A stretch of 64,000 bases of DNA from Martelella alba (lineage in GTDB: Bacteria > Pseudomonadota > Gammaproteobacteria > Enterobacterales > Enterobacteriaceae): assembly GCF_005217455.1 (NCBI RefSeq), contig NZ_SZPQ01000024.1:1-64000 (forward strand). Direction: 5' to 3'. The notes beneath the pieces are model-generated. The model saw only the letters and a program-made list of their open reading frames with translations, had not been told where the DNA came from and did no database searches. This document shows, one piece after another, positions 1 through 8,713 of this stretch; positions within the stretch are counted from its first letter, which is position 1, and each line of letters begins with the position of its first letter. The position numbers were made by a program, and so were the translations under genes.

Positions 1-1962
1 GTGGCCACCGCCACGCTCACCAATACCGTGGTGGGTATCAGCGCCGTCACCGCCACGCTATCCAATAGCAGCAGCCAGACCGTGGACACCAGCTTTGTCG
101 GCGATACCGCCACCGCGCACATCGCCGAGGGCAATCTGACGGTCACCGCCAATAATGCCCTGGCCAACGGTACCGCCGCCAACGCGGTGCGCGCGGTGGT
201 CACCGACGCCCAGGGCAACCTGCTGGCCGGCCAGACCGTCACCTTCACCGCCACCAACGGCGCCATCATCACCACGGTAATTGGCGTCACCGGCGCCGAC
301 GGCGTGGCCACCGCCACCCTGACCAACACCACCGCCGGCGTCAGCGCCGTGACCGCCACCCTGTCCAACAGCAACAACAGGACAGTGGATACCACCTTTG
401 TGGCCGATGCGGGCACCGCGCAGATCGCCGACGGCAATCTGACGGTCACCGCCAATAACGCCCTGGCCAACGGCACCGCCGCCAACGCGGTGCGCGCGGT
501 GGTCACCGACGCCCAGGGCAATCCCCTGGCCGGCCAGACCGTGGCCTTTACCGCCACCAATGGCGCCACGGTCACCACCGTTATCGGCACTACTGGCGCC
601 GACGGCGTGGCCACCGCCACGCTCACCAACACCACCGCCGGCGTCAGCGCCGTGACCGCCACGCTCACCAACGGCAATAACAAGACGGTGGACACCACTT
701 TCGTGGCCGATGCGAGTACCGCGCAGATTGCCAGCGGCAACCTGACGGTGACTGCCGACAATGCCCTGGCCAACGGTACCGCCGTCAACGCGGTACGCGC
801 GGTGGTCACCGACGCCCAGGGCAACCCCCTGGCCGGCCAGACCGTCACGTTCACCGCCACCAACGGCGCCACGGTCACCACGGTGATTGGCACCACCGGC
901 GCCGATGGCGTGGCCACCGCCACCCTGACCAACACCGCCGCAGGCATCAGCGCCGTCACCGCCGCGCTCACCAACGGCAACAGCGCGTCGGTGGATACCA
1001 CTTTTGTACTGGATACCACTACCGCGACCATTACCGAGGCCAATCTGACGGTCACTGTCAATAACGCCGCCTCCGACGGCGTGGCGCAAAACCAGGTACG
1101 GGCGGTGGTCACCAATGCCCTCGGCCAGGTATTGCCCAATCAAGTGGTGACGTTTAGCGCCACCAACGGCGCAACGGTGCTGAACGTCACCGTCACCACC
1201 GATGAAAACGGCGTGGCCATTGCCAATTTAACCAGTACCACCGCCGGCGTCAGCGTCGTCACCGCCACGCTGGCCAACAATGCCGCCCGGTCGGTGAACG
1301 TCAACTTCGGCGCCAACGCGTTTCTCGCCAGTATCACGCTTACCGAGGACGACGCCACCGCCAATGGGCTGGAAACCAATGTGGTGCGGGTTAAAGTGGT
1401 GGACGCCAACGGACAGCCCGCGGCCAATGTGGTGGTAGACCTTACTGCGGATAACAGCGTGGGCACCTTCCATGTGGTCACGCCGGCCGGCACCGCCACC
1501 AACGCCGCAGGAGAGATCGATATCGCTTATACCTATACCCGGGCGTTTGCCACACCGATCACCGTTGTCGCCACACTGCCCGAGACCGGTCAAACCCTGA
1601 CTGGATCCGGCGGCTCATTCACTATCCCCACGGTTAAGTTAACCAATCCGACTATTGGTGTGAGTAACGCGCTGCCCATCACGGCAACCATGACGTTGCT
1701 AACGGCGCGGGGCGCGCCGTTGGCCAATACCCTGTTGAATGTCTCCGTCAAGAGATATGTTGCGTCTAGCCTTGCAGATATGCCCTTTATCACCGCGGCG
1801 TCGCCGGTGACGACCGACAGCCAGGGTCAGGCGCAACTGTCGGCCACCAGCACGGTGTCCGAAGATAGATTGGTATTTGTTCTGGCGGCCCCTGGCATCA
1901 ATGAGGGTCAAGGTGAGGTGAATACCATCTTCGACAGCGATGTTACGTTGCAATTCTATTAA
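1..1962 (+). CDS. Invasin/intimin-like protein, C-terminal part with Big_1 Ig-like repeats (5' end outside window)
   Basis: The reading frame is open from base 1 to the TAA at 1960-1962, so the true start lies upstream; the GTG at base 1 is only the window edge. The 653 visible residues are tandem bacterial Ig-like domains (Big_1 type, as in intimin, invasin and other inverse autotransporters). Three nearly identical 101-residue units start near residues 45, 146 and 247 with NLTVTA(N/D)NALANGTA, a diverged fourth starts near 348, and a more diverged domain follows from about 442. The last ~110 residues are a different beta-rich domain. Such arrays usually form a surface-exposed stalk; the outer-membrane barrel and signal peptide would lie upstream and cannot be seen. 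Composition is Thr/Ala/Val rich with no Cys. Adhesin function is inferred from domain type. Confidence 0.85.
   Translation: MATATLTNTVVGISAVTATLSNSSSQTVDTSFVGDTATAHIAEGNLTVTANNALANGTAANAVRAVVTDAQGNLLAGQTVTFTATNGAIITTVIGVTGADGVATATLTNTTAGVSAVTATLSNSNNRTVDTTFVADAGTAQIADGNLTVTANNALANGTAANAVRAVVTDAQGNPLAGQTVAFTATNGATVTTVIGTTGADGVATATLTNTTAGVSAVTATLTNGNNKTVDTTFVADASTAQIASGNLTVTADNALANGTAVNAVRAVVTDAQGNPLAGQTVTFTATNGATVTTVIGTTGADGVATATLTNTAAGISAVTAALTNGNSASVDTTFVLDTTTATITEANLTVTVNNAASDGVAQNQVRAVVTNALGQVLPNQVVTFSATNGATVLNVTVTTDENGVAIANLTSTTAGVSVVTATLANNAARSVNVNFGANAFLASITLTEDDATANGLETNVVRVKVVDANGQPAANVVVDLTADNSVGTFHVVTPAGTATNAAGEIDIAYTYTRAFATPITVVATLPETGQTLTGSGGSFTIPTVKLTNPTIGVSNALPITATMTLLTARGAPLANTLLNVSVKRYVASSLADMPFITAASPVTTDSQGQAQLSATSTVSEDRLVFVLAAPGINEGQGEVNTIFDSDVTLQFY
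133..1041 (+). repeat. Three tandem 303-bp coding repeats (Big_1 domains)
   Basis: The DNA repeats with a 303-bp period (101 codons), each unit opening with codons for NLTVTA. The three units differ at few positions, whereas the fourth (1042-1344) has diverged clearly. The partial unit before 133 suggests the array continues upstream. Near-identity of neighbours points to recent duplication or gene conversion. Confidence 0.85.
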
Positions 1963-1973
1963 TGCCTCCCATA

Positions 1974-2000
1974 GGTGGAATAGCCTTCGGCTATTCCACC
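1974..2000 (+). terminator. Hairpin after the invasin-like gene
   Basis: A perfect 12-bp stem (GGTGGAATAGCC / GGCTATTCCACC) with a TTC loop lies 11 bases after the stop codon. It is followed by TGCGTAATTTCTTG rather than a clean T-run, so termination may be partial or on either strand. Confidence 0.6.
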
Positions 2001-2127
2001 TGCGTAATTTCTTGCCGCCAATAAGCAATTATTGGAATTTCGGGATTAAAAAAGAACATTGATCGTTCCCCCATAGCCATGGCATTAATCTAGAAAATAC
2101 CATCATCACTCACAATTGAGGTATTCT

Positions 2128-3165
2128 ATGGCCAACATCATTAGCCTTGCTGCCGTTAATTCACCGGCACCGCCCATTCCGGCCGGACAAACCGCCAGTC
2201 TCAGGGCCACCGTTACCGATAGCATCACCGGGCTGCCGCAACCGGGTGTCACGGTGACTTTCAGCCAGGATACAGTCTATGGGAAAGTGTCCCCCGCATC
2301 GGCAACCACTGATGCCAACGGGCTAGCCCAATCGAACCTCACTTATCCTGATCAACAGCGGCCAGGGATTACCGGTTCGGCGGTGATTACGGCGACCGCA
2401 TCCATATCAGGCGCCGCCACATCCTTTATTATCAATTTTTGGGACCCGGAGCTAAGACCTTTACTGGTACTTAATACAACACCAACTTCTAGTCCTGAGG
2501 TATATACACTCACAGCCGACATTATTCAGAACGGCGTTCAGGTGCTGGTCTATTTACCTGCGGATATTCGTTATGGCGACATTGTCAGTTTTTTCTGGAA
2601 TCAACAATTTATACAAATGGTTTACCAGGACGGGCCTCTGGTGTGGGTTATCAATGTCAATAGCTCTTTTAGTCCGGAACAGACATTAAGCCTAGGGGAA
2701 TATGCATTGTGGTATATGATTGAGGACTTTGCGGGTAATAAAAGCGGCTCCATGAGTTTGATACTGGAAATAAAGGATTCACCTTATAACTATCAGGTAT
2801 GGCAGGCACCTATTTTGCTGCCCGCAGGACTTAATGGCATCATCAATCTGGCCGATGCCCAGACCGGGGTCACAATCACTTTGCCGCTGGCGTCGCAACC
2901 GGCTATTGTTACAAACAGTTTATATCGTGCCAGGCTGCGGATTTTTTCCCGTGAAGGGGTACAACTTCAAGATACGGAATTATTCCTTGGCATAGCCCCC
3001 AATCCCGTCGTTAATGTCACTCAGCAAATACCCCTTGCCACACTGGCCAATTTGAACGGCGTCTTCGGCGATTTCTTTTATACTGTTCAGCTACCCAACA
3101 CAACGGTAGGATTGCCCTCCATAGCCAGACGCATGTATATTGATACCGTGCCTCCCGGGGATTGA
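2128..3165 (+). CDS. Ig-like domain protein, three-module form (paralogue A)
   Basis: Start taken at ATG 2128, preceded by TTGAGG; a TTG four codons earlier overlaps that site and is less likely. The protein has 345 residues and no evident signal peptide. Residues ~10-107 form a Big_1-like Ig domain. Residues ~108-222 form a second module (X) containing YGDIVSFFW and YALWYMIEDFAGN. Residues ~223-345 form a third module (Y) ending YIDTVPPG. Modules X and Y recur in the next three genes, so this is a local paralogous family. It follows the invasin-like gene on the same strand, suggesting a related surface or secreted role. No function is known to me. Confidence 0.75.
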   Translation: MANIISLAAVNSPAPPIPAGQTASLRATVTDSITGLPQPGVTVTFSQDTVYGKVSPASATTDANGLAQSNLTYPDQQRPGITGSAVITATASISGAATSFIINFWDPELRPLLVLNTTPTSSPEVYTLTADIIQNGVQVLVYLPADIRYGDIVSFFWNQQFIQMVYQDGPLVWVINVNSSFSPEQTLSLGEYALWYMIEDFAGNKSGSMSLILEIKDSPYNYQVWQAPILLPAGLNGIINLADAQTGVTITLPLASQPAIVTNSLYRARLRIFSREGVQLQDTELFLGIAPNPVVNVTQQIPLATLANLNGVFGDFFYTVQLPNTTVGLPSIARRMYIDTVPPGD

Positions 3166-3232
3166 GCCGGTCATGTTTTTGCGGGCGTATCAGCGTCATT
3201 CTAAACACGATTATTCAATGCGAGGAGCGCAT

Positions 3233-3925
3233 ATGTCATATCAATTAACCCTTACCACCAGTCCCCTGACACCGGCGCTATCCACCACTGCCAGAACCTG
3301 CGAATTGACGGCCATCGTCGCCGACGTCGAGGGTCACCCGCAGCAAGATATTCCGGTGTATTTCCAGACCACGCATGACAAAGCGCGCCTTTCCGCCACG
3401 ACATGCATCACCGATGACCGGGGAACAGCCACAGCGACCCTTCGCTATCCCGTTGCCGCAACGCGGGCAGCGGTGGGTATGGTACAGGTAACCGCCGCAA
3501 TCACGGGCAGCGAAAAAACGATTTCAGTGAATTTTTTCGATCCGGCGCTCCGACCGGTCCGGGTGTTAAACAGCCAGTGTGACGCCGCCGGTACGGTACG
3601 CCTGGGCCAGACGGCCCTCGCGTTCGGCTTGCAGATGCTGGTTTACTTTCCCAAGACCATCGCCGATGGCGATAAGGCAATATTTCACTGGGGCGAGCAT
3701 ATCGCCAGGAAAACATTGGCAGACAAAGAGCGTGTCTGGGTGGTTACGCCCCAGATCCTCTCGCTGCCGGCGAAGGCCCTGGAACCGGGCACGTATCGCG
3801 TCTGGTACAGTCTGGAAACCACTGCGGGGCAAACCCACGGCGCCAAGCCGGTAAATGTTGAAATTGTCTCCGCGCGTTTTCCATCTCCCACCGTCCAGGA
3901 CGCCCGTGGCGATGCCCTGATGTAA
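3233..3925 (+). CDS. Ig-like domain protein, two-module form (paralogue B)
   Basis: ATG 3233 is preceded by CGAGGAGC, a good ribosome-binding site, and gives 230 residues. An ATG at 3140 in the same frame overlaps the previous gene and has no such site. Residues ~1-105 are a Big_1-like Ig domain and ~106-218 are module X (GDKAIFHWGEHI, YRVWYSLETTAG). Module Y, which ends paralogues A, C and D, is missing: the frame stops shortly after X. This is either a natural short form or a 3' deletion. No signal peptide is visible. Base composition is more GC-rich than paralogues A and D. Confidence 0.7.
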   Translation: MSYQLTLTTSPLTPALSTTARTCELTAIVADVEGHPQQDIPVYFQTTHDKARLSATTCITDDRGTATATLRYPVAATRAAVGMVQVTAAITGSEKTISVNFFDPALRPVRVLNSQCDAAGTVRLGQTALAFGLQMLVYFPKTIADGDKAIFHWGEHIARKTLADKERVWVVTPQILSLPAKALEPGTYRVWYSLETTAGQTHGAKPVNVEIVSARFPSPTVQDARGDALM

Positions 3926-4039
3926 CCTGGTACGCGCAGTAGGGTCGTTATCGGCGGCGAGGTATTGCAAAAAGTCAACGGGTAGGGATGGTTTATCTCT
4001 TACATTCACGCCATTTACGTTAGAGCCAAGGAAGTGATT

Positions 4040-5083
4040 ATGTCTCAACACACTGAATTTATTGACCATCACGACGATGTCCAGGTGAGTTTGGCCGCCG
4101 ATCCCCTCGATCAGCCGCAAAGCGCATTGGGCACAGTCACCCGACTGACCGCGACGGTGGAAGATAGACATCATCGGCCCGCCCGGGACGTGGAGGTGAA
4201 ATTTTCCACGCACGCGGCGCACGCCCGATTCAGCGAACATGTCGTGCGAACGGATCACCAGGGCAAGGCCGTGACCCTCCTGACTTACCCTTATCCCCCA
4301 CAAACCGCGCCCAGGGGGGGAATGGTGACAGTATACGCCCGCACCCGCTGTGCCGAAGACACCGTCAAACTGGTGTTTTATAGCGAAGGACTAACGCCAC
4401 CCCGTGTCATCAATCTTAAACCCGGCGATATTATCGACAAAGAATCCATAGCTGCCGGCGTGCAGGTGGTGGTCTATCCCTGGGAAAATATCAAGCAGGG
4501 CAATGTCGCCACTCTTTACTGGGGTGATAATTTTGCTCAGCGCGCATTTGACGGCCATAATTTCCCCTGGGTTGCCGATATAGCGAAAATTTTTCCGGGC
4601 GATAAGGTATTGCATGACGGCATCTACAGGGTATTTTATGAAGCTATCGATAATGTGGGTAATATTGCCGAATCCAAACCGATCACTGTCAAAGTGATTG
4701 ATAATCCGGTTATCAACCCGACATTATTAAAACCACTGTTACCCGCCGCGTTACATAATGTTATCAATCTGGCCGCCGCCAAAACGGGCGTGGAAATAAC
4801 CTTGCCCGGCGCCCAGCCCGAGATTGGCCCTTGCGCCCAATACCGGTTATTCCTGGACACCAGAACATATCAGGGTGGGTTGATAAAACACACGCTAATA
4901 CAAAGCGGCGAAATACGAAATAATAAAAACGTTGTCGTGACGGTGGGATACCCTGATTTGCAAGGCTACGATGGCGTCAATGGCGCATTTTATTATGATA
5001 TCGTGAACGAAGACGGCGCTCCGGCGCTGCGCTCTTATGCGGCGCAAGTGATCATTGATACCGTCGCGCCGCATTTGATGTAA
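4040..5083 (+). CDS. Ig-like domain protein, three-module form (paralogue C)
   Basis: ATG 4040 is preceded by AAGGAAG at 4028-4034; the GTG two codons upstream overlaps this site. The 347-residue product has the same order as paralogue A: Ig-like domain (~10-115), module X (~116-230, with GNVATLYWGDNF and YRVFYEAIDNVGN) and module Y (~231-347, ending VIIDTVAPHLM). Divergence from paralogue A is large, so the duplication is not recent. No secretion signal is visible. The spacing of 114 bases from paralogue B with its own ribosome-binding site fits one polycistronic unit. Function unknown. Confidence 0.75.
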   Translation: MSQHTEFIDHHDDVQVSLAADPLDQPQSALGTVTRLTATVEDRHHRPARDVEVKFSTHAAHARFSEHVVRTDHQGKAVTLLTYPYPPQTAPRGGMVTVYARTRCAEDTVKLVFYSEGLTPPRVINLKPGDIIDKESIAAGVQVVVYPWENIKQGNVATLYWGDNFAQRAFDGHNFPWVADIAKIFPGDKVLHDGIYRVFYEAIDNVGNIAESKPITVKVIDNPVINPTLLKPLLPAALHNVINLAAAKTGVEITLPGAQPEIGPCAQYRLFLDTRTYQGGLIKHTLIQSGEIRNNKNVVVTVGYPDLQGYDGVNGAFYYDIVNEDGAPALRSYAAQVIIDTVAPHLM

Positions 5084-5110
5084 TGTCTTGAGAAACACGC
5101 GATCTCTTAT

Positions 5111-5190
5111 CATCCCCAGAAGCATAGGCATTATGCGACTGGGGTGAGCGAGTGCAGCCAACAAAAAGGCGACTCGAAGTAATACGAGTC
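5111..5190. repeat. Dispersed palindromic repeat, partial copy
   Basis: Contains the core CCCCAGAAGCATAG ... CTGGGGTGAGCGAGTGCAG and the arm GGCGACTCGAAGTAATACGAG. The core can pair with itself. The same element, in various states of decay, recurs at 12205, 12841, 15284, 18077, 31450, 32777 and 61249. Confidence 0.65.
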
Positions 5191-5350
5191 TCTATCCATA
5201 ATCCGACCAGCAAGAATAGTGTTAACAGCCCCATACCCTTTTTTGGAGATCACTTCGGTAAAAATGAAAATTGATTCCATTGAGCGTTGTATTCAACAAT
5301 ATAAATGCAGTAAGGTTCCTTATTTTTTTACTGTCTAATGTGAGGTTATC

Positions 5351-6046
5351 ATGGCACTTACCGATCCTATTGTAACAAATGCACCCGGCAATGTTATTAC
5401 ACAAAACAGTATCAATGCCGGGATTCAGGCTATTCTCCGTATTCCCGCCGACACTCAATATGGCGATCTCGTTGAATTTCACTGGGGCGATTTGCAATTA
5501 CAGCGAGCCTACACAACAGCGGATTTTCCCAATTATACCTGGGTCATTAACATCATTGACGCCTTGCCGCAACAACAGGCATTAGTTAACGGAACCTATA
5601 ATGTTTATTATACCATAACGGATTATGTGGGAAACACGGCAAGCTCGACCGATCCCAATAACTACTCTGTCGAAGGCAGTGATGTGAATGTCGCAACCTT
5701 CCCGGCCCCCACCGCGCCGGCGATCATTAATCAGCAAACGTGGGAAGCCGGTTTTAACATCATCATTCCGGCATATTCAGGTCGCGCCGCGACTGACATT
5801 TATACGCTTTTCCTGCGGGCGAACGAAGTGGTATCAACCATCAAAACGGGTGCAGTGGGAGACACGGCGACCACCACCGTCAACACGGACGCAAGCAATG
5901 CCGCCTTCGCCGGTTTGGACGGTCTGAACGGATTCATTTATTATCAAATAAACGCGGCGGGAACGGGTGAGGCTGCTGGACCCTTGAAAGGGATTTCCGC
6001 CAGTAAACAAGTCTATATCGATGTTGTTCCCCCGGGCGGCGCTTAA
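5351..6046 (+). CDS. Ig-fold family protein lacking the N-terminal Ig domain (paralogue D)
   Basis: ATG 5351 follows TGAGG at 5341-5345 and gives 231 residues. The protein begins directly at module X (residues ~1-110: YGDLVEFHWGDL, YNVYYTITDYVGN) and continues through module Y (~111-231, ending YIDVVPPGGA). It therefore lacks the Big_1-like domain that opens paralogues A-C. It is the most 3' member of the tandem family and is followed by a strong terminator. The 267-base gap before it contains a palindromic repeat, so it may have its own promoter. Function unknown; no signal peptide seen. Confidence 0.72.
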   Translation: MALTDPIVTNAPGNVITQNSINAGIQAILRIPADTQYGDLVEFHWGDLQLQRAYTTADFPNYTWVINIIDALPQQQALVNGTYNVYYTITDYVGNTASSTDPNNYSVEGSDVNVATFPAPTAPAIINQQTWEAGFNIIIPAYSGRAATDIYTLFLRANEVVSTIKTGAVGDTATTTVNTDASNAAFAGLDGLNGFIYYQINAAGTGEAAGPLKGISASKQVYIDVVPPGGA

Positions 6047-6125
6047 TCATCGCTATTGCGAAGACGGTTAAAGTAATCCGTTAAGTTGTCTTAGTGGCCT
6101 GCCCGCAGGCCATGGGGATCAAACC

Positions 6126-6158
6126 AAGGGATGACAGGTTAAACCCGCCATCCCTTTT
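6126..6158 (+). terminator. Rho-independent terminator after paralogue D
   Basis: AAGGGATG (6126-6133) pairs with CATCCCTT (6149-6156), and the 3' arm continues into TTTTCC. It lies about 80 bases beyond the paralogue D stop and could also act on the converging minus-strand gene. Confidence 0.6.
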
Positions 6159-6236
6159 CCGTTTCACTATCCCCCGGCCCATAGATCAGGCGCACCGGCT
6201 GATGGGACACGCCCTTGCGCCATCTCCGCGTTTCGT

Positions 6237-7094
6237 TCAAGCCGTGGCTTGCAGCGCCATCTCTACATAGATCTGCCGCAGTTTCCGGGCCACGGGACCG
6301 GGCTGTCCCGTCCCCACCGCGCGGCCGTCAATCTGCACCACCGGCCAGACAAAACTGGTGGCGGAACTGATAAAGGCCTCCCGCGCGCCGTACGCCTCTT
6401 CAACACTAAACGGCCGTTCCTCGAACGCAATATCGTGCCGACGTATTAATTCAAGTAGGGATTGACGTGTGATGCCATGCAAAATATCGCGGCTGAGGGG
6501 ACGGGTGACCAATGTTCCCTGCCGGTTGACAATCCAGGCATTGCTGGCGCTACCTTCGGTTATCAGCCCATCCGCCACCAGGAAAGCATCGTCGGCGCCA
6601 TGGCCATGAGCATAGTCTTTTGCCAGACAGGACGCCAGTAGACCGACGGTTTTGATATCGCGGCGGCGCCAACGGATATCCTCCACCGTCACCACCCGAA
6701 TCCCGTCCCGCGCTTTGGCATTATCGATGACTGGCCGGGACTGGGTAAACAGCATCAGTGTGGGGCGGGTGCCCTCCGGCGGGAAGTCGAACTCCCGATC
6801 ACCGGTGGCGCCCCGGCTCAGTTGCAGGTAAATCGCCCCTTCGCGCAACTGGTTAAGCTCAATAAGTCGACGCTGTATGGCTTCGATATCGGCCGGCGAC
6901 GCCGGCAGAGTCAATTGCAATTCCCGGCAGGAACGCGCCAGCCGGGCGAGATGTCCGGCATTCTCCAGCAGTTTGCCGTTGAGCACCGCTGTCACTTCAT
7001 AGACCGCATCGGCGAACAGAAAACCGCGATCGAAAATTGATACCTTGGCCTCCTGCTCTGGCAGGTATTCACCGTTGAGATAAACTGTTCTCAT
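6237..7094 (-). CDS. dat: D-amino acid aminotransferase (D-alanine transaminase)
   Basis: A 285-residue class IV PLP-dependent aminotransferase. It opens with VYLNGEYLPEQEAKVSIFDR and GFLFADAVYEV, typical of D-amino acid transaminases. Lys148 in RRRDIKTVGLL is the expected Schiff-base lysine, and ITEGSASNAWIV is the class IV phosphate-binding segment. The enzyme moves amino groups between D-amino acids and 2-oxo acids, for example D-Ala plus 2-oxoglutarate giving pyruvate plus D-Glu. It starts 19 bases after the DgcN-type gene, so the two are probably cotranscribed, placing the enzyme in D-amino acid (D-Glu) metabolism. A branched-chain or aminodeoxychorismate enzyme is less likely. Confidence 0.9.
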   Translation of the reverse strand: MRTVYLNGEYLPEQEAKVSIFDRGFLFADAVYEVTAVLNGKLLENAGHLARLARSCRELQLTLPASPADIEAIQRRLIELNQLREGAIYLQLSRGATGDREFDFPPEGTRPTLMLFTQSRPVIDNAKARDGIRVVTVEDIRWRRRDIKTVGLLASCLAKDYAHGHGADDAFLVADGLITEGSASNAWIVNRQGTLVTRPLSRDILHGITRQSLLELIRRHDIAFEERPFSVEEAYGAREAFISSATSFVWPVVQIDGRAVGTGQPGPVARKLRQIYVEMALQATA

Positions 7095-7113
7095 GTCTTA
7101 TCGTCCCGTTCGG

Positions 7114-8106
7114 TTAAAGTTTGTCGATAATCCGCCCGACGCCCTGACGAAACGGATCGATAACCGGCAACGCAAACCGACGCTCCAGGGAGGCCATGTA
7201 CGCCAGCGCGTCCGGCTCGGACAACTGCGCGCTGTTCACCGAGATGCCCACGAACCGCGCCTGCGGATTGGTGAGTTGCGCCGCTTTGAGATTAAGCGCC
7301 ATGCAATCGGCCAGGTCCGGCAGAGGATAGTCCACGCCGCGCATGGCGGCGCGCGTCGGTTCATGGCAGAGCACCAAGGCATCCGGCTGTGCGCCGTGAA
7401 TTAACCCCATGGTGACCGCGGCAAACGAAGGATGAAACAGCGAACCCTGTCCCTCGATGATATCCCAGTGCTCCGGGTCGTTGGCGGGCGCCAGCGTTTC
7501 CACGGCGCCGGAGATAAAATCGGCGACCACCGCATCGATGCTAATGCCGGCGCCGCTGACCAGAATGCCGGTCTGGCCGGTGGCGCGAAACGTTGCATGG
7601 ATTCCGCGTTCCCGCAAGGCCTTTTCGATGGCGAGCGCAGTGTACATTTTGCCGCAGGAACAATCGGTACCCACAGGCAGCAATCGCTTACCGCTGCGTT
7701 TGCGGCCGTTGCCCACGGGCAACGGCGCCGTGGTGTGCCGTACATCGAATAACCGGCGGCCCTGACGGGCGGCCGTGTCCCGCAGCACAGGCACATCCGC
7801 CAAGCGATTGTGTAACCCGGCAGCCAGATCCATACCCTGTTCCAGCGCTTCACGTAACAGAGCAATCCAGCTTTCGGCTATGACGCCGCCGCGATTGGCC
7901 ACGCCCACCACCAAAGTCTTGGCGCCTTTGGCTTTGGCGGCGGCAATATCGAGATCGGGTAACTGACAATCCACCTGACAATCCGCCATCCGCAACTGGC
8001 CGACGCAATATTCCGGATGCCACTGGCGGATGCCGGTGGCGACTTTGGCGGCCAACCTATCATGGGCGTCGGCCAAGAATAGCAAATAGGGTTTGGGTAT
8101 TTCCAT
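7114..8106 (-). CDS. DUF1611 family protein, DgcN-type D-glutamate N-acetyltransferase (first copy)
   Basis: 330 residues; ATG at 8106 preceded by GGAGG with 8-base spacing. The protein carries a P-loop-like GTDCSCGKMYT at residues 146-156 and the family segment WDIIEGQGSLFHPS. DUF1611 proteins include DgcN, reported to N-acetylate D-glutamate in a D-Glu catabolic pathway; other members are uncharacterised. The neighbouring D-amino acid transaminase supports a D-amino acid role. A close paralogue lies at 46419-47426 in another amino-acid/peptide cluster, with the same N-terminal start (P-PYLLFL) and the same motif position. The reaction in this organism is inferred. Confidence 0.75.
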   Translation of the reverse strand: MEIPKPYLLFLADAHDRLAAKVATGIRQWHPEYCVGQLRMADCQVDCQLPDLDIAAAKAKGAKTLVVGVANRGGVIAESWIALLREALEQGMDLAAGLHNRLADVPVLRDTAARQGRRLFDVRHTTAPLPVGNGRKRSGKRLLPVGTDCSCGKMYTALAIEKALRERGIHATFRATGQTGILVSGAGISIDAVVADFISGAVETLAPANDPEHWDIIEGQGSLFHPSFAAVTMGLIHGAQPDALVLCHEPTRAAMRGVDYPLPDLADCMALNLKAAQLTNPQARFVGISVNSAQLSEPDALAYMASLERRFALPVIDPFRQGVGRIIDKL

Positions 8107-8713
8107 GTTGGGTGCCTCCGTGACAATAACGTTGGGTATCGGCCGCGCCGGAGGACAAGTTTGTTAAGCTGCTATCATCCACGCGACCGGCGTCAAGTTG
8201 ATAACATTATCAAGCATAGGCCATGCCAAAATTGGGCAGTAAAAATTCCCTATATTAAACAAAGAAGTGTAAAAATTTCCGCCTATGAATGGACACAAAC
8301 CCCACCCTTTACCCGGCCCCTGCACCGATATCAGGCATTAATACCGGTATTTTGCGCCATTTTGGCGATTTTTTCATAATGTATTAACAAATACCCCGAT
8401 AATACACCGGACATTGAGTGATAGGCAGTATATCACCCCTGGAAAATACCTGAGCGGTTAGCACAAATATCCGCGTTTTTCCACATAACCGCCGGTAATA
8501 GGGTGACGTGATATTTCGCCAATTTTTTTTGGCCGAATATGCGGAAGATAGCCAGTGGGCCGGTTTTTGCCGATGATAAGTTTGAGGGGCGCCCCCGAAG
8601 TGAAGGCCGGATTTGAAATCCACGCCGTTTGTCCGCCGCCGTCAGAGGGTAACGGGCCGGCGGATAAACGCGGCGGACGACAATCCGCGGGATCGGGTCA
8701 TTTCGCGTGAAGG
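8107..8713. other. Non-coding gap between permease and DgcN-type gene
   Basis: About 600 bases with no convincing reading frame. The part from 8200 to 8420 is AT-rich and presumably holds the promoter of the dgcN-dat pair. I see no clear operator, terminator or repeat. Confidence 0.4.

Noticed and set aside
58-1143. Long minus-strand open frame opposite the invasin-like repeats
   Set aside because: It is a Gly/His/Arg-rich shadow of the repeat codons, with no family likeness and no ribosome-binding site.
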